Below are positions 24,259 to 32,720 of a DNA stretch of 64,000 bases, one piece after another. Where the stretch lies: NCBI RefSeq assembly GCF_001968825.1, contig NZ_MIEU01000016.1, positions 310,001 to 374,000 of the forward strand, in the 5' to 3' direction. This DNA is from Tersicoccus sp. Bi-70. GTDB taxonomy: Bacteria; Actinomycetota; Actinomycetes; Actinomycetales; Micrococcaceae. Below the pieces are notes generated by a model. That model worked only from the letters and a program-made list of their open reading frames with translations, made no database searches and was not told the DNA's origin. Each line of letters opens with the position of its first letter. Position 1 is the stretch's first letter. The translations under genes and the position numbers were made by a program.

Positions 24259-24722
24259 GATCCCGTGATGGCAGCGCCATCACCGTCGTGCTCATCGACC
24301 CGCCCGGATAGCAGATCCAGGGCGGCGCGCAGCTTCGTGCTCGAGGTATGCAGGGTGTACGGGAAGTAGACGACCTCCACCCCGACGGCGGCGAACTCCC
24401 GCTCGAGCAGAAGGCCCCGTGCAGTGCCGCGCCAGTCGTCACCCTTGAAGAAGTGCGTGAACCGCAGCTCGCGCCAGGTGTCCAGCTTGTCCGGCACCAC
24501 CTCGGCATGCACCTGGTCGACATAGCGGATGTGTTCGACGATCTCGAGTCGCTCCGCCAGCGGCACCACCGGGCCGCGCCCCTTCGTCAACTCCAGCATC
24601 TCGTCCGAGACGACGCCGGCGATCAGGTGATCGCACAGGCTGCGCGCCTGGCGCAGGATGTTCAGGTGTCCCACGTGGAACAGGTCGAAAGCGCCTGCCG
24701 CGTAACCCACGCGCATGGCCAT
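24255..24722 (-). CDS. Glycerol-3-phosphate cytidylyltransferase-like protein (TagD family)
   Basis: A 155-residue nucleotidyltransferase of the HxGH superfamily. It has GAFDLFHVGHLNIL (His16, His19), the FKGDDWRGT segment and HTSSTKLRAAL, the C-terminal S-T-T/S-x-(I/L)-R motif. TagD makes CDP-glycerol from CTP and glycerol-3-phosphate; related enzymes use ethanolamine-phosphate or other substrates, so the substrate is inferred. The ATG at 24722 has AGGGGG at best spacing; the ATG at 24716 is possible. Coupled to the acyltransferase; a CDP-alcohol phosphotransferase about 20 kb away in the same locus could use its product. Confidence 0.83.
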   Translation of the reverse strand: MAMRVGYAAGAFDLFHVGHLNILRQARSLCDHLIAGVVSDEMLELTKGRGPVVPLAERLEIVEHIRYVDQVHAEVVPDKLDTWRELRFTHFFKGDDWRGTARGLLLEREFAAVGVEVVYFPYTLHTSSTKLRAALDLLSGRVDEHDGDGAAITGS

Positions 24723-24857
24723 GGTCGTCCCCCTGCCGATTCCGAGCTCACGCGGCCCCCCGCCGCGCGTTCCGGGACCCCCCGCGGGCAGGTCCCCGTG
24801 TCATTGTGCCACCGATCGGCACCCCGGTCACCGGCCGTCGCCCGCGGCCGGTACGGC

Positions 24858-25484
24858 TCAGAGGGAACCGTCGGCGGTGATGGCGAGGAGGGCGAGAGCG
24901 TCCCCGATCCGGCGGCTGGCCGCCTCGATCTCGTCGAGGGCACGACGGTGGCGCCGGCCGCCGTGCACGTGGCCGTCCTCGACGTCGAGCGCGCTCAGCG
25001 CCGCCGCCGGACCCGCCCCGGTCACCCGGTCCATCAACCGCACCCGGGCGTTCGGCACCGCCAGCCGGGGCCGCAACCGGTCCAGGGCGGCGACGGCACC
25101 CGGGAGGTCCCCGTTCAGCGCGTGCGGGAACTGCTCGACGAGCAGCGCGAACTCCCGCAGGGTGAAGGTGCGTGAGCGCGCCTCGGGCAGCATCCGCACG
25201 ACGGCGGCCCGCTGGGCCCTCCGGGCGGTGAGCACGAGGCCGGCTCCGGCGAGGTGCTCGTGCCGCAGACGACGGCCACCCGGTCCGGCGGACTCAAGGG
25301 CGCGATGATCGTCGTCCAGCCGGTGCGCGGCCAGGGAACACAGGACCGCGCCGTCCCGGGCCTGCACGCCCGCGCTGCGCACGGGCCACGGCACCCGCGG
25401 AGCGAGCAGCGCGGCCGCGTAGCGGGAACGGCACACGTTCGCCGTGCACACGACCAGGACCGTTCCCGCCTCGCTGACGTGCAT
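24858..25484 (-). CDS. Low-molecular-weight protein-tyrosine-phosphatase-like protein
   Basis: A 208-residue protein, longer than the usual 150-160 residues. The phosphate-binding loop C-x5-R-S is intact at Cys13-Arg19 (VVCTANVCRS), and the C-terminal region DVEDGHVHG followed by DEIEAASRRI aligns with the DVPDPYG general-acid loop and last helix of the family, with Asp kept but Pro lost. The middle part, rich in Arg and Ala, is divergent. ATG 25484 has GAAGAAGG upstream. It is divergent from the BY-kinase gene, the classic Wzb/Wzc pairing, and may dephosphorylate the kinase. Confidence 0.78.
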   Translation of the reverse strand: MHVSEAGTVLVVCTANVCRSRYAAALLAPRVPWPVRSAGVQARDGAVLCSLAAHRLDDDHRALESAGPGGRRLRHEHLAGAGLVLTARRAQRAAVVRMLPEARSRTFTLREFALLVEQFPHALNGDLPGAVAALDRLRPRLAVPNARVRLMDRVTGAGPAAALSALDVEDGHVHGGRRHRRALDEIEAASRRIGDALALLAITADGSL

Positions 25485-25619
25485 CAGGCCGCCCTTCTTC
25501 CGGGCCACCCGGGGGCACGGTTCCTGTGAGGGTACCGCGAACACTCCATACTCAGGCGCCGCGTGGGGACCACAGAGTAGTGTGTACGTGGGGAGCACGA
25601 CACGGAGGGGGGTCGATGC

Positions 25620-27047
25620 GTGGTGGAACCGAGCGAGTTCGTCCGCGTGGTCAAGAGGTACTGGGTGCTGGTCGTCGTGGCCGGACTGCTGGGAGCGGTG
25701 GTGGCCGGTGCGCTGGCGATGACCACCCGGGAGAGCTACCGGGCCACGAGCAGCGTCTACGTCTCGTCGCAGCGCGGGCAGACCGTCCAGGAACTGGTGC
25801 AGGGATCCACCTACACGCAGGACCAGGTCGAGTCCTTCTCCCGCCTCGCGACGATGCCCGTCGTCCTGGACCCGGTGATCAAGAAGCTCGGCCTCGACAC
25901 GACGGCCCAGGCGCTCGACAACCAGGTCTCGGCCAACATCCCGCTGAACACCGTGATCATCGAGATCACGGTGACGAGTGGTTCACCGGGCGAGGCGGCA
26001 CGGATCGCCAACGCCGTCAGTGAGTCGCTGGGCACGGAGGTCGAGCGTCTCGCTCCCCCGGGCCCGAACAACCGGCCCTCGGTGGTGCTGAACACGGTGT
26101 CCGCGGCGACGCAGCCGAATGCCCCGTTCGCGCCGAACACCCGCCTGTACGTGATCGCCGGGCTCGCGATCGGCATTCTCCTCGCCGTCCTGTACGTCCT
26201 GATCCGCGAGGTGCTCGACACCCGGATCCGCCGGGACCGCGACGTGCACCGCGTGGCCGACACCCCGGTGCTGGCCAGCCTCGCGCGGCTGGCCAACCGG
26301 CGGACGGCGTCGTCGGTGATGATCACCGCCCCGCAGTCGACCGCCGCCGAGTCCTACCGCCTGCTGCGGACCAACCTGGAGTTCATGGAGGTCGACGCCC
26401 GGTTGCGCACCGTCGTCGTCAGCTCCCCCGCCGCCGGTGAGGGCAAGACCTCCACGGCCGTCGCCCTCGCCCTGGCGATCGCCGAGTCCGGTGCCCGGGT
26501 GCTGCTGGTCGACGCGGATCTGCGGCGTCCCGGTGTCGCCGACCGCCTGCAGATCGAGGCGTCCGTGGGCCTGTCCAGCGTGCTGATCGAGCAGGCCACC
26601 CTGCAGGAGGCCGTGGTCCGCGTCGAGACCATCGATGTGCTCCCCTCCGGGCCGGTGCCGCCGAACCCCAACCAGCTGCTCAACAGTGCGTCCGCGGAGA
26701 ACGTGCTCACCGAGCTCGGCCGCAGCTACGACCTGATCGTCGTCGACAGCCCTCCGCTGCTGCCCGTCACGGACACGCTGCCGCTGGCCAAGCTCGCCGA
26801 CGGCACCATCCTGGTGGTTCGTGCCGGCGCCACCCGACGTGCGCAGCTGCGCGACGCGATCGAGGCGCTGAACACCATCAACGCGAAGGTGCTCGGCGTC
26901 GCGATCAACGGCGTGCGCCTGCCCCGCTCCGGCGCCTACTACCGCACGGATGCGCGGTCGGAGCCCCTGTGGCGGCGGGCCGTGGAGACGATGCGGCCGG
27001 AGAACGACGCCGACACCCGCGAGCGCGTCGACTCCACCGCCGGGTGA
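25620..27047 (+). CDS. Chain-length regulator fused to a bacterial tyrosine kinase (Wzz/Wzc-type)
   Basis: A 475-residue membrane kinase. Helix 1 (about 16-34) and helix 2 (about 176-195) flank an extracellular chain-length-determinant domain. The cytosolic kinase has Walker A SPAAGEGKTST (269-279), Walker A' VLLVDADLRRP (294-304) and Walker B LIVVDSPPLLP. The tyrosine cluster typical of Wzc/CapB tails is reduced to one Tyr-Tyr pair near residue 440. GTG 25620 follows GGAGGGG; a TAGTGT -10-like box lies at 25578-25583. It would set polymer length in Wzy-dependent export and heads a rightward block with glycosyltransferase genes. Confidence 0.92.
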   Translation: MVEPSEFVRVVKRYWVLVVVAGLLGAVVAGALAMTTRESYRATSSVYVSSQRGQTVQELVQGSTYTQDQVESFSRLATMPVVLDPVIKKLGLDTTAQALDNQVSANIPLNTVIIEITVTSGSPGEAARIANAVSESLGTEVERLAPPGPNNRPSVVLNTVSAATQPNAPFAPNTRLYVIAGLAIGILLAVLYVLIREVLDTRIRRDRDVHRVADTPVLASLARLANRRTASSVMITAPQSTAAESYRLLRTNLEFMEVDARLRTVVVSSPAAGEGKTSTAVALALAIAESGARVLLVDADLRRPGVADRLQIEASVGLSSVLIEQATLQEAVVRVETIDVLPSGPVPPNPNQLLNSASAENVLTELGRSYDLIVVDSPPLLPVTDTLPLAKLADGTILVVRAGATRRAQLRDAIEALNTINAKVLGVAINGVRLPRSGAYYRTDARSEPLWRRAVETMRPENDADTRERVDSTAG

Positions 27048-28090
27048 TGCCCGAGCCGGTGCGGGTGCTGGCCTCGTTCCCACGACCGCGGCCGACCACC
27101 AACCCCTACATCGTCATGCTCGCGCAGGCTCTGGAGCGGACACCCGGCCTCGAGCTGCACTACTTCTCCTACCGGACCGCGCTGCTGGGCCGGTACGACG
27201 TGTTCCACGCCCACTGGCCCGAGATCCTCGTCGACGGGCACGGACCCGTGAAGACGGCGGCCCGGCAGGCCCTGTTCGCCCTGCTCCTCGGGCGGTTCGC
27301 GATCACCCGCACCCCGGTGGTCCGCACCGTGCACAACCTCGCGCTGCCCGAGGGCCTCTCCCCGGTGCAGCGGATCCTGCTGCTCGCCTTCGATCACCTC
27401 ACGACGCACCGGATCCGGCTCAACACCAGCACGGAGCTGCCGCCCGGTCAGACCGTCAGCACCATCCCGCACGGCCACTACCGGGACTGGTTCGCCGCCC
27501 ACCCCGGGCCGGCACCGGTGCCCGGCCGTTTCGGCTACGCCGGCCTGATCCGCCGCTACAAGGGCACGGAGACCCTGGTGCAGGCCTTCAGGGATCTGGA
27601 CGGCGAGGCATGGTCGCTCGTCGTGGGCGGCCGCCCGTCCAGCCCGGAGCTGGCCGGCACGCTCACCGAGGCGGCCGCACAGGACCCCCGCATCAGCACC
27701 CGGCTGGCGTTCCTGACCGACGCCGAACTGGTCGACGTGGTCGGCTCGTCGCAGCTCGTGGTGCTGCCCTATCGGCACATGCACAACTCGGGCGGCGCAC
27801 TCACGGCTCTCTCCCTGAACCGGCCCGTCCTGGTGCCGGACAACACGGTCAACCGCAGGCTCGCGGACGAGGTGGGCGCCCCCTGGGTGCAGCTGTTCGA
27901 CGGCGAACTGACCGCGGCCGACCTGCAGCGGGCGTCCTCGGCCGTCCAGGGTCTGGGCGCCGGGGACCGGCCGGACCTGACGGGCCGGGACTGGAGCGGG
28001 GCCGGGCAGGCCCACCTGGCCGCCTTCCGGGAGGCGATCGGTCTCAGGTCCGGCGGTACTCGCCGTACCGGTAGCCGGCGGCGCCGCTGA
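27047..28090 (+). CDS. Glycosyltransferase, GT-B fold (family 4-like)
   Basis: A 347-residue enzyme whose ATG overlaps the kinase stop (TGATG). The N-terminal domain has DVFHAHWPEI and VVRTVHNLALPEG; the C-terminal domain has FGYAGLIRRYKGTETLV, and a donor-site region VVLPYRHMHNSGGALTALSL in which Asn-Ser-Gly replaces the usual Glu-Pro-Phe-Gly. That resembles a subgroup of exopolysaccharide transferases. The last 47 bases overlap the end of the convergent glycosyltransferase gene, and the tail is Arg/Gly-rich (TRRTGSRRRR), probably non-functional read-out. Confidence 0.8.
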   Translation: MPEPVRVLASFPRPRPTTNPYIVMLAQALERTPGLELHYFSYRTALLGRYDVFHAHWPEILVDGHGPVKTAARQALFALLLGRFAITRTPVVRTVHNLALPEGLSPVQRILLLAFDHLTTHRIRLNTSTELPPGQTVSTIPHGHYRDWFAAHPGPAPVPGRFGYAGLIRRYKGTETLVQAFRDLDGEAWSLVVGGRPSSPELAGTLTEAAAQDPRISTRLAFLTDAELVDVVGSSQLVVLPYRHMHNSGGALTALSLNRPVLVPDNTVNRRLADEVGAPWVQLFDGELTAADLQRASSAVQGLGAGDRPDLTGRDWSGAGQAHLAAFREAIGLRSGGTRRTGSRRRR

Positions 28091-28997
28091 TCATTCCGGC
28101 CCCACGGGCCGCGGTGCGGCAGCCCTTGGCCTGATGTGCCGGTGATGCCAGGACGGTGCCGAGCACCGCCCTCGCCCCGCCACCGGCGGCGCGGACCAGT
28201 CCGTCCCCCACCCGGCGCGCACGCCGCCGCAGTCCGGACCATCCCGGATGCAGTTCGGCCTCCACCAGCGCCGCGGCGTTGCCGCTGCTGAACGCCCGCC
28301 TCAGCACCCACGAGCGGGTCAGCCGTGCCGGGGGCACCACGTCGGTGACGACGGCCTCGTCGCACCACACCAGCCGCTCCCCTGCGGCGACCAGCGCCCG
28401 GGTGAAGAGCGTGTCCTCGCCGCCGATCAGACCGAAGCGCTCGTCGAACCGCAGCCCGTGCGCGCGGACCCTCCCGAGGTCCAGCAGCAGGTTGTTCGTC
28501 GCGGCCACGTCCACGTCCGTGCCCGTGGGCAGTCGGCGGCGGCGGAAGAACTCGCCCGCGGCGATCCACGGGTCGGGTTCGACGGCGTAGCGGGAGACGA
28601 CCGGCCCGACGACGGCAGCACAGCCCTCGCGTTCCCGCACGCGCAGCAGGTCGGCCAGCCAGTCCGGTCCCGGCCTTTCGTCGTCGTCGATGAACACGAG
28701 CAGCTCCGCGTCGGACGCCTCGTCCAGGGCACGGTTGCGGGCGGCGGCGATGCCGGGCCGCGGCTCGTGCACGTAGCGGACGGGCCCGCGCCCGGCACCG
28801 TCACGCACGAATGCGGCGGCCCCCGCCTCGGGATCGTTGTCGACGATCATCACGTCCACCCGGTACGCCGCGGCGGACGTGGCCTGGTCGACCAGCAGCG
28901 GGAGCAACTCCGCCAGGTCGTCCGGACGCCGGTACGTCAGGACGGCGATCGTCAAGGTCACCGGTCGCGGCTCCGCCGCACGGTCACGCTCACTCAT
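28044..28997 (-). CDS. Glycosyltransferase family 2
   Basis: A 317-residue GT-A enzyme. It begins LTIAVLTYRRPDDLAELLP, has MIVDNDPEAG, the metal-binding D-D-D in LVFIDDDERPGPDW, and a GGEDTLFTRALVAAGE acceptor-side motif with the typical E-D. The C-terminal 70 residues contain a basic amphipathic region that may touch the membrane. ATG 28997 is chosen because GGGGGAG precedes it; an in-frame ATG at 29048 lacks a site. It is the only minus-strand gene in this stretch, with no minus-strand neighbour closer than 3 kb, so it has its own promoter. Confidence 0.88.
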   Translation of the reverse strand: MSERDRAAEPRPVTLTIAVLTYRRPDDLAELLPLLVDQATSAAAYRVDVMIVDNDPEAGAAAFVRDGAGRGPVRYVHEPRPGIAAARNRALDEASDAELLVFIDDDERPGPDWLADLLRVREREGCAAVVGPVVSRYAVEPDPWIAAGEFFRRRRLPTGTDVDVAATNNLLLDLGRVRAHGLRFDERFGLIGGEDTLFTRALVAAGERLVWCDEAVVTDVVPPARLTRSWVLRRAFSSGNAAALVEAELHPGWSGLRRRARRVGDGLVRAAGGGARAVLGTVLASPAHQAKGCRTAARGAGMISGAAGYRYGEYRRT

Positions 28998-29098
28998 GCT
29001 CCCCCGATTCTCGCGCCCCGACCCCCGCGCTCGCCCTGTCCCCGTCATGAGCTGCTCGTGTGCCCACCGGCCGCAGGGACCTCGATAGGGTGAGGCTC

Positions 29099-30061
29099 GT
29101 GCAGGATAACAGGGGGGCCGACGACGCGGGGCTCGGCATCGTGGTGGTCAACTACGGCTCGAGCGAGCTGCTCGCCGTCAATCTGGCCGCGGCTGCCGCC
29201 GCGTGCCCGGAGGCGACCGTCGTCGTCGTGGACAATCCGACGACGGCGGACGAACGCACCCGGATCACCGACCTGGCGGAACGGTCCGGCTGGCACCTCG
29301 TTCCCGAGGACGTCAACGTCGGTTTCGGCACGGGTATGAATCACGGGGTGGCGGCGGCCCGGCGGGCGGGGGCCACCCGGTTCCTCCTGCTCAATCCGGA
29401 CGCCCGCATCGACGCGCACGCCGTCGGCGTGCTCGGTGACGCCGTGATCGCGGACCCGCTGCTGCTGGTCTCCCCGGCCGTGCACCGGCCGGACGGCGGC
29501 GTGTGGTTCGCCGGAGCGGACCTGTACCTGCGCACGGGGCTGATGCGGTCGCGGCGCCGACGCGAACCGGGCGCCGAGGTCCGCGAGTGGCTCTCCGGGG
29601 CGTGCCTGATGGTCTCGGCGGACCTGTGGGACGCGTGCGGCGGGTTCAGCGACACGTACTTCCTCTACTGGGAGGACGTCGACCTGTCCGCGCGGGTGCT
29701 CGAGGCCGGCGGGCGGCTCGAGGTCCGCGAGGACGCGGTGGCCGTGCACGACGAGGGAGCGACCCACCGGACCGGGCCCGAGCAGCTCGGCAAGTCGCCC
29801 ACCTACTACTACTTCAACACCCGCAACCGGCTGCAGTACGCCGTCGACCACCTGGACCGGGCAACCGTGGGGCGCTGGCTGCTGCTGGCGCCGTGGTGCG
29901 CCTGGCAGATCCTGCTGCAGGGCGGCCGGCGGCAACTGCTGCACCCGGTGGCACCCGTCGGCGCGGCCGCGCGCGGCACCCTGGCCGGGACCCGCATCGC
30001 CGCGGCGCACCTGCTCGGCCGTCCCGTGCGGCTCCGGGCGGCGGGAGACCCCCGCCGCTGA
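29099..30061 (+). CDS. Glycosyltransferase family 2, rhamnosyltransferase-like
   Basis: A 320-residue GT-A enzyme of the WbbL/RfbN type. It starts GIVVVNYGSSELL, has NVGFGTGMNHGV, the D-x-D equivalent in LLLNPDARIDAH, LSGACLMVSADLWDACGGF and YWEDVDLSARVLEAG, a set common in rhamnosyl and galactofuranosyl transferases. The start is uncertain: GTG 29099 is at the expected start of a transcript from the TAGGGT -10 box (29086-29091), while GTG 29090 and GTG 29060 are in frame. With dTDP-rhamnose made in the locus, rhamnose transfer is likely but not proven. Confidence 0.85.
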   Translation: MQDNRGADDAGLGIVVVNYGSSELLAVNLAAAAAACPEATVVVVDNPTTADERTRITDLAERSGWHLVPEDVNVGFGTGMNHGVAAARRAGATRFLLLNPDARIDAHAVGVLGDAVIADPLLLVSPAVHRPDGGVWFAGADLYLRTGLMRSRRRREPGAEVREWLSGACLMVSADLWDACGGFSDTYFLYWEDVDLSARVLEAGGRLEVREDAVAVHDEGATHRTGPEQLGKSPTYYYFNTRNRLQYAVDHLDRATVGRWLLLAPWCAWQILLQGGRRQLLHPVAPVGAAARGTLAGTRIAAAHLLGRPVRLRAAGDPRR

Positions 30062-30161
30062 CGTGGACACGTCTGGGCCGCGAGTGCCCGCCTTGATAGC
30101 ATCGAGCAGGGGGTGGTCGGCATCTGCGCCGGCCGCGAGTGGGGTTCTCGCAGGGGGAAGT

Positions 30162-30245
30162 GTGCGTCAGCGAATCGTCGGCGCCGTCCGTGACGGACGG
30201 CTCGCGCATGAGTGCGCCCTCGTCCGGGCCGGGGAGTGGCCGTGA
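30162..30245 (+). CDS. Candidate 27-aa leader ORF coupled to wzy
   Basis: A short frame starting GTG 30162 right after AGGGGGAAG, encoding a 27-residue basic peptide beginning (M)RQRIVGAVRDG and ending AGEWP. Its TGA (30243-30245) overlaps the GTG start of the polymerase gene by 4 bases, the same coupling seen between real genes of this locus. The start-site spacing is a bit short (4-5 bases). A 19-bp palindrome (30183-30201) lies inside it. It could be a coupling leader or a small protein; an upstream in-frame GTG at 30063 would give 60 residues without a ribosome site. Confidence 0.4.
   Translation: MRQRIVGAVRDGRLAHECALVRAGEWP
30183..30201. repeat. 19-bp palindrome in the wzy leader
   Basis: GCCGTCCGT and ACGGACGGC flank a single G, giving perfect 9-bp half-sites. 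It ends 40 bases before the polymerase start. It could be an operator or an RNA hairpin affecting coupling from the 27-aa ORF. Confidence 0.55.
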
Positions 30246-31606
30246 CCACGGTGCTGACCCGGCCGCACCGGGCCCGGCGTCGTCATCTCCGGGCGGCATC
30301 CCGGCCGCGCTGGTTCGCGGTCGACCGTCCTTCCGGCCAGACGCTGCGGATGCTGCTGGCCGGATGCGTGATTGCCGTCCTGGGGATCCGCCTCAACCTC
30401 ATGGCGGGCGTGACGCTCGGGTTCGCAGCCGCGATCGCCGCCACCCCGTGGTGGCTGCCGGCCCTGCGCCGCTATCGTTACGCCCTGTTGGTGGCGGTGC
30501 TCACCGTCCTGGCCGTGTGTACGGGCCTGTGGTTCACCGGCTGGTCCAACCTGGAGCGGCAGACCGACACCTCCCTCACCATCGCCACGACCATGCTCAT
30601 GGTCGGCATCGCCGCATCGGTCGGCGCCGTCCTGTGGGCCCGGACGTACTTCTCCCCCGGCGCCATCGCGGTGCTCTACAGCATCGGCATGACGGTCAAC
30701 ATCTTCGTCAACCACTCCCTCTCCAGCAGCAACCCGTGGAAGTTCGCCCTCGCGATACCGGTCACGGTGCTGTCCCTCGGGCTGTGTGAGGTGTTCCGGA
30801 CCCGCATCGGGACGATCGTCGTGACCGCCGTGCTGGCCACCGTCTCCGCGCTCAACGACTCCCGGTCCCTGTTCTCGATCCTCGTCCTGGTGCTGCTCGT
30901 CACCCTCTGGCGGTTGATCCCCCGGAACAGGTCGACGCCCCTGACCCGCCTGCGCAGCATCTTCGGACTCGGGGTACTGCTGGTCGGGGTCTACCTGGTG
31001 GGGTCCTCCATGGCCACCGAGGGACTGCTCGGGGCCGAGACACAGCAGCGGTCCCTCGCCCAGGTGGAGACCTCCGGCAACCTCATCCTCGGAGGCCGCC
31101 CGGAGCTCGGGGCGACCATCGCCCTCTTCCAGTACCGCCCCCTCGGCTTCGGACTCGGAGCGCTGCCCTCGAGCACGGACATCGCCGTCGCAAAGACCGG
31201 CATGGCGGCCCTGAACTACCGGCCCAACAACGGCTACGTGGAGCGCTACATGTTCGGCACGAGCTTCGAACTGCACTCCACGGTGGCCGACGCGTGGGCG
31301 CTGATGGGCGTCGCCGGGCTGCTGCTCGCCGCCGTACTCCTGATCGTTCTGATCAATTCGTTCAGCCACCTGCTCGGGACGTCCGAAGCCGCCGGAATCC
31401 GTATCCTCCTCTTCACCTACGCGCTGTGGAACGCGATGTTCAGCCCCTTGTACGGGGCAGCGCCCACGCTGATCCTCGCGCTCGGTCTGCTGCTGCTGGA
31501 CCGTCGAAGACTGGACGAGGACAGCGGGCCCCCCGCGGTCCCCGGCTGGCTGTCCGGCCGGCGCTTCGAACGTCGTGTCCCGGGCCGGGCCGGAGGGCAC
31601 CGATGA
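30242..31606 (+). CDS. O-antigen ligase/polymerase-type membrane protein (Wzy-like)
   Basis: A 454-residue protein with about ten to twelve hydrophobic helices between residues 35 and 425 and a large extracellular loop (about 258-355) containing RPLGFGLGALPS and NNGYVERYMFGTSFELHS. The loop pattern with a conserved Arg/Gly-rich segment and an H-S-T motif near its end is that of Wzy polymerases and WaaL ligases. It would join lipid-linked repeat units outside the membrane. GTG 30242 has GGGGAG at good spacing. Its stop overlaps the next ATG (ATGA). Confidence 0.82.
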   Translation: MTTVLTRPHRARRRHLRAASRPRWFAVDRPSGQTLRMLLAGCVIAVLGIRLNLMAGVTLGFAAAIAATPWWLPALRRYRYALLVAVLTVLAVCTGLWFTGWSNLERQTDTSLTIATTMLMVGIAASVGAVLWARTYFSPGAIAVLYSIGMTVNIFVNHSLSSSNPWKFALAIPVTVLSLGLCEVFRTRIGTIVVTAVLATVSALNDSRSLFSILVLVLLVTLWRLIPRNRSTPLTRLRSIFGLGVLLVGVYLVGSSMATEGLLGAETQQRSLAQVETSGNLILGGRPELGATIALFQYRPLGFGLGALPSSTDIAVAKTGMAALNYRPNNGYVERYMFGTSFELHSTVADAWALMGVAGLLLAAVLLIVLINSFSHLLGTSEAAGIRILLFTYALWNAMFSPLYGAAPTLILALGLLLLDRRRLDEDSGPPAVPGWLSGRRFERRVPGRAGGHR

Positions 31607-32709
31607 GCGCCCCGCTGCTGGACCGTGTCCGGGTCTACGAATCCGTGCGCACCGCGCACCTGGAACGCGCCGCCGCGCTGCGGCCCGCCTCGATCCTCTA
31701 CCGGGTGCGCCGCTACGACTTCGACGCGGCCCTGGCCGACGGCCTGCCCCTGGTGCAGGCGGGCCCGCTGCGCACGGCTCGGCTGCTGTGGGGGTCCGCC
31801 CCCCGCGAACTGGAGGTCAACGAGCCCCTGATGCTCTCGGCCGTGCCGGCGGCGGCGCTCGCGGTCGCCGCCGTCCGGGTCAGCGACCTGTTCCGCCGGC
31901 GGCCCCGTACCAGGGTCGTCAGCTACGCGATCGGCAACGCCGATCCGTTCCCGCCGCCGTCCGCGTCCGCCGGGCTGAAGTCCCGCGTGCGCCGCGTCGG
32001 TGAGCGGGCGCTGGCGCACTGGCTGTGGCACCGCCTCGACGTCGTCGTCTTCGGCACGGACGGCGCCCGGGAGACCTACCGACGCGCCCTCGGGACCACC
32101 CGGGCGCGGCTGCTCACCGTGCCCGCCCTGCCGGAGCCGTGTTCCTGCGCCGCCATGGAGGGGACGCACGACGGCGATCGGGCCGGCCGCGTGCTCTTCC
32201 TCGGCGCCCTCTCCGAGCGCAAGGGCGTCGACCTGCTGCTGCAGGCGTGGCCCGTGGTGCGGCGCGCCCGGCCGGACGCGCGTCTGCGCATCGTCGGCAA
32301 GGGGGCCCTGCAGGGCACCGTCGAGGCGGCGGCCGCGACGGACCCCTCGATCGAGGTGCTCATCGACCCGCCGCGGGCCCGGATCCACGTCGAACTGGCT
32401 GCGGCGGCCGTGCTCGCCCTGCCCTCCCAGCCCAGCCGCACCTGGCGCGAACAGGTCGGCCTGCCCATCGTCGAGGCCCTCGCCCACGGCACCCGCGTGG
32501 TGACGACCACGGAGACGGGGCTGGCCGACTGGCTCACCGAGCACGGCCACCGGGTCGTGGACGGGCACGCGGACGCCGCCGTGCTCGCCGACGCGCTGAT
32601 CGCCGCGCTGGCGTCCGGGCCCTCGCCGGACGAGGTGCGGGCCGGTCTGCCCGCCCGGGACGGACGCCTCGCGGCCGACGACGCCATGTTCGACGCAGCC
32701 GACCGGTGA
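31603..32709 (+). CDS. Glycosyltransferase family 4
   Basis: A 368-residue GT-B enzyme. The C-terminal domain shows VLFLGALSERKGVDLLLQAW, LRIVGKGALQG and an E-type donor motif REQVGLPIVEALAHGTRVVTT. The N-terminal part carries VVSYAIGNADPF and VVVFGTDGARETY. ATG overlaps the polymerase stop and the end overlaps or abuts the flippase start, so polymerase, transferase and flippase are one translation-coupled set. Confidence 0.85.
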   Translation: MSAPLLDRVRVYESVRTAHLERAAALRPASILYRVRRYDFDAALADGLPLVQAGPLRTARLLWGSAPRELEVNEPLMLSAVPAAALAVAAVRVSDLFRRRPRTRVVSYAIGNADPFPPPSASAGLKSRVRRVGERALAHWLWHRLDVVVFGTDGARETYRRALGTTRARLLTVPALPEPCSCAAMEGTHDGDRAGRVLFLGALSERKGVDLLLQAWPVVRRARPDARLRIVGKGALQGTVEAAAATDPSIEVLIDPPRARIHVELAAAAVLALPSQPSRTWREQVGLPIVEALAHGTRVVTTTETGLADWLTEHGHRVVDGHADAAVLADALIAALASGPSPDEVRAGLPARDGRLAADDAMFDAADR

Positions 32710-32720
32710 GGAAACGCTCC

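Noticed and set aside
30139-30789. A 216-codon plus-strand frame overlapping the polymerase gene
   Set aside because: Arg/His/Gly-rich out-of-frame shadow; the polymerase frame has a clear membrane pattern.
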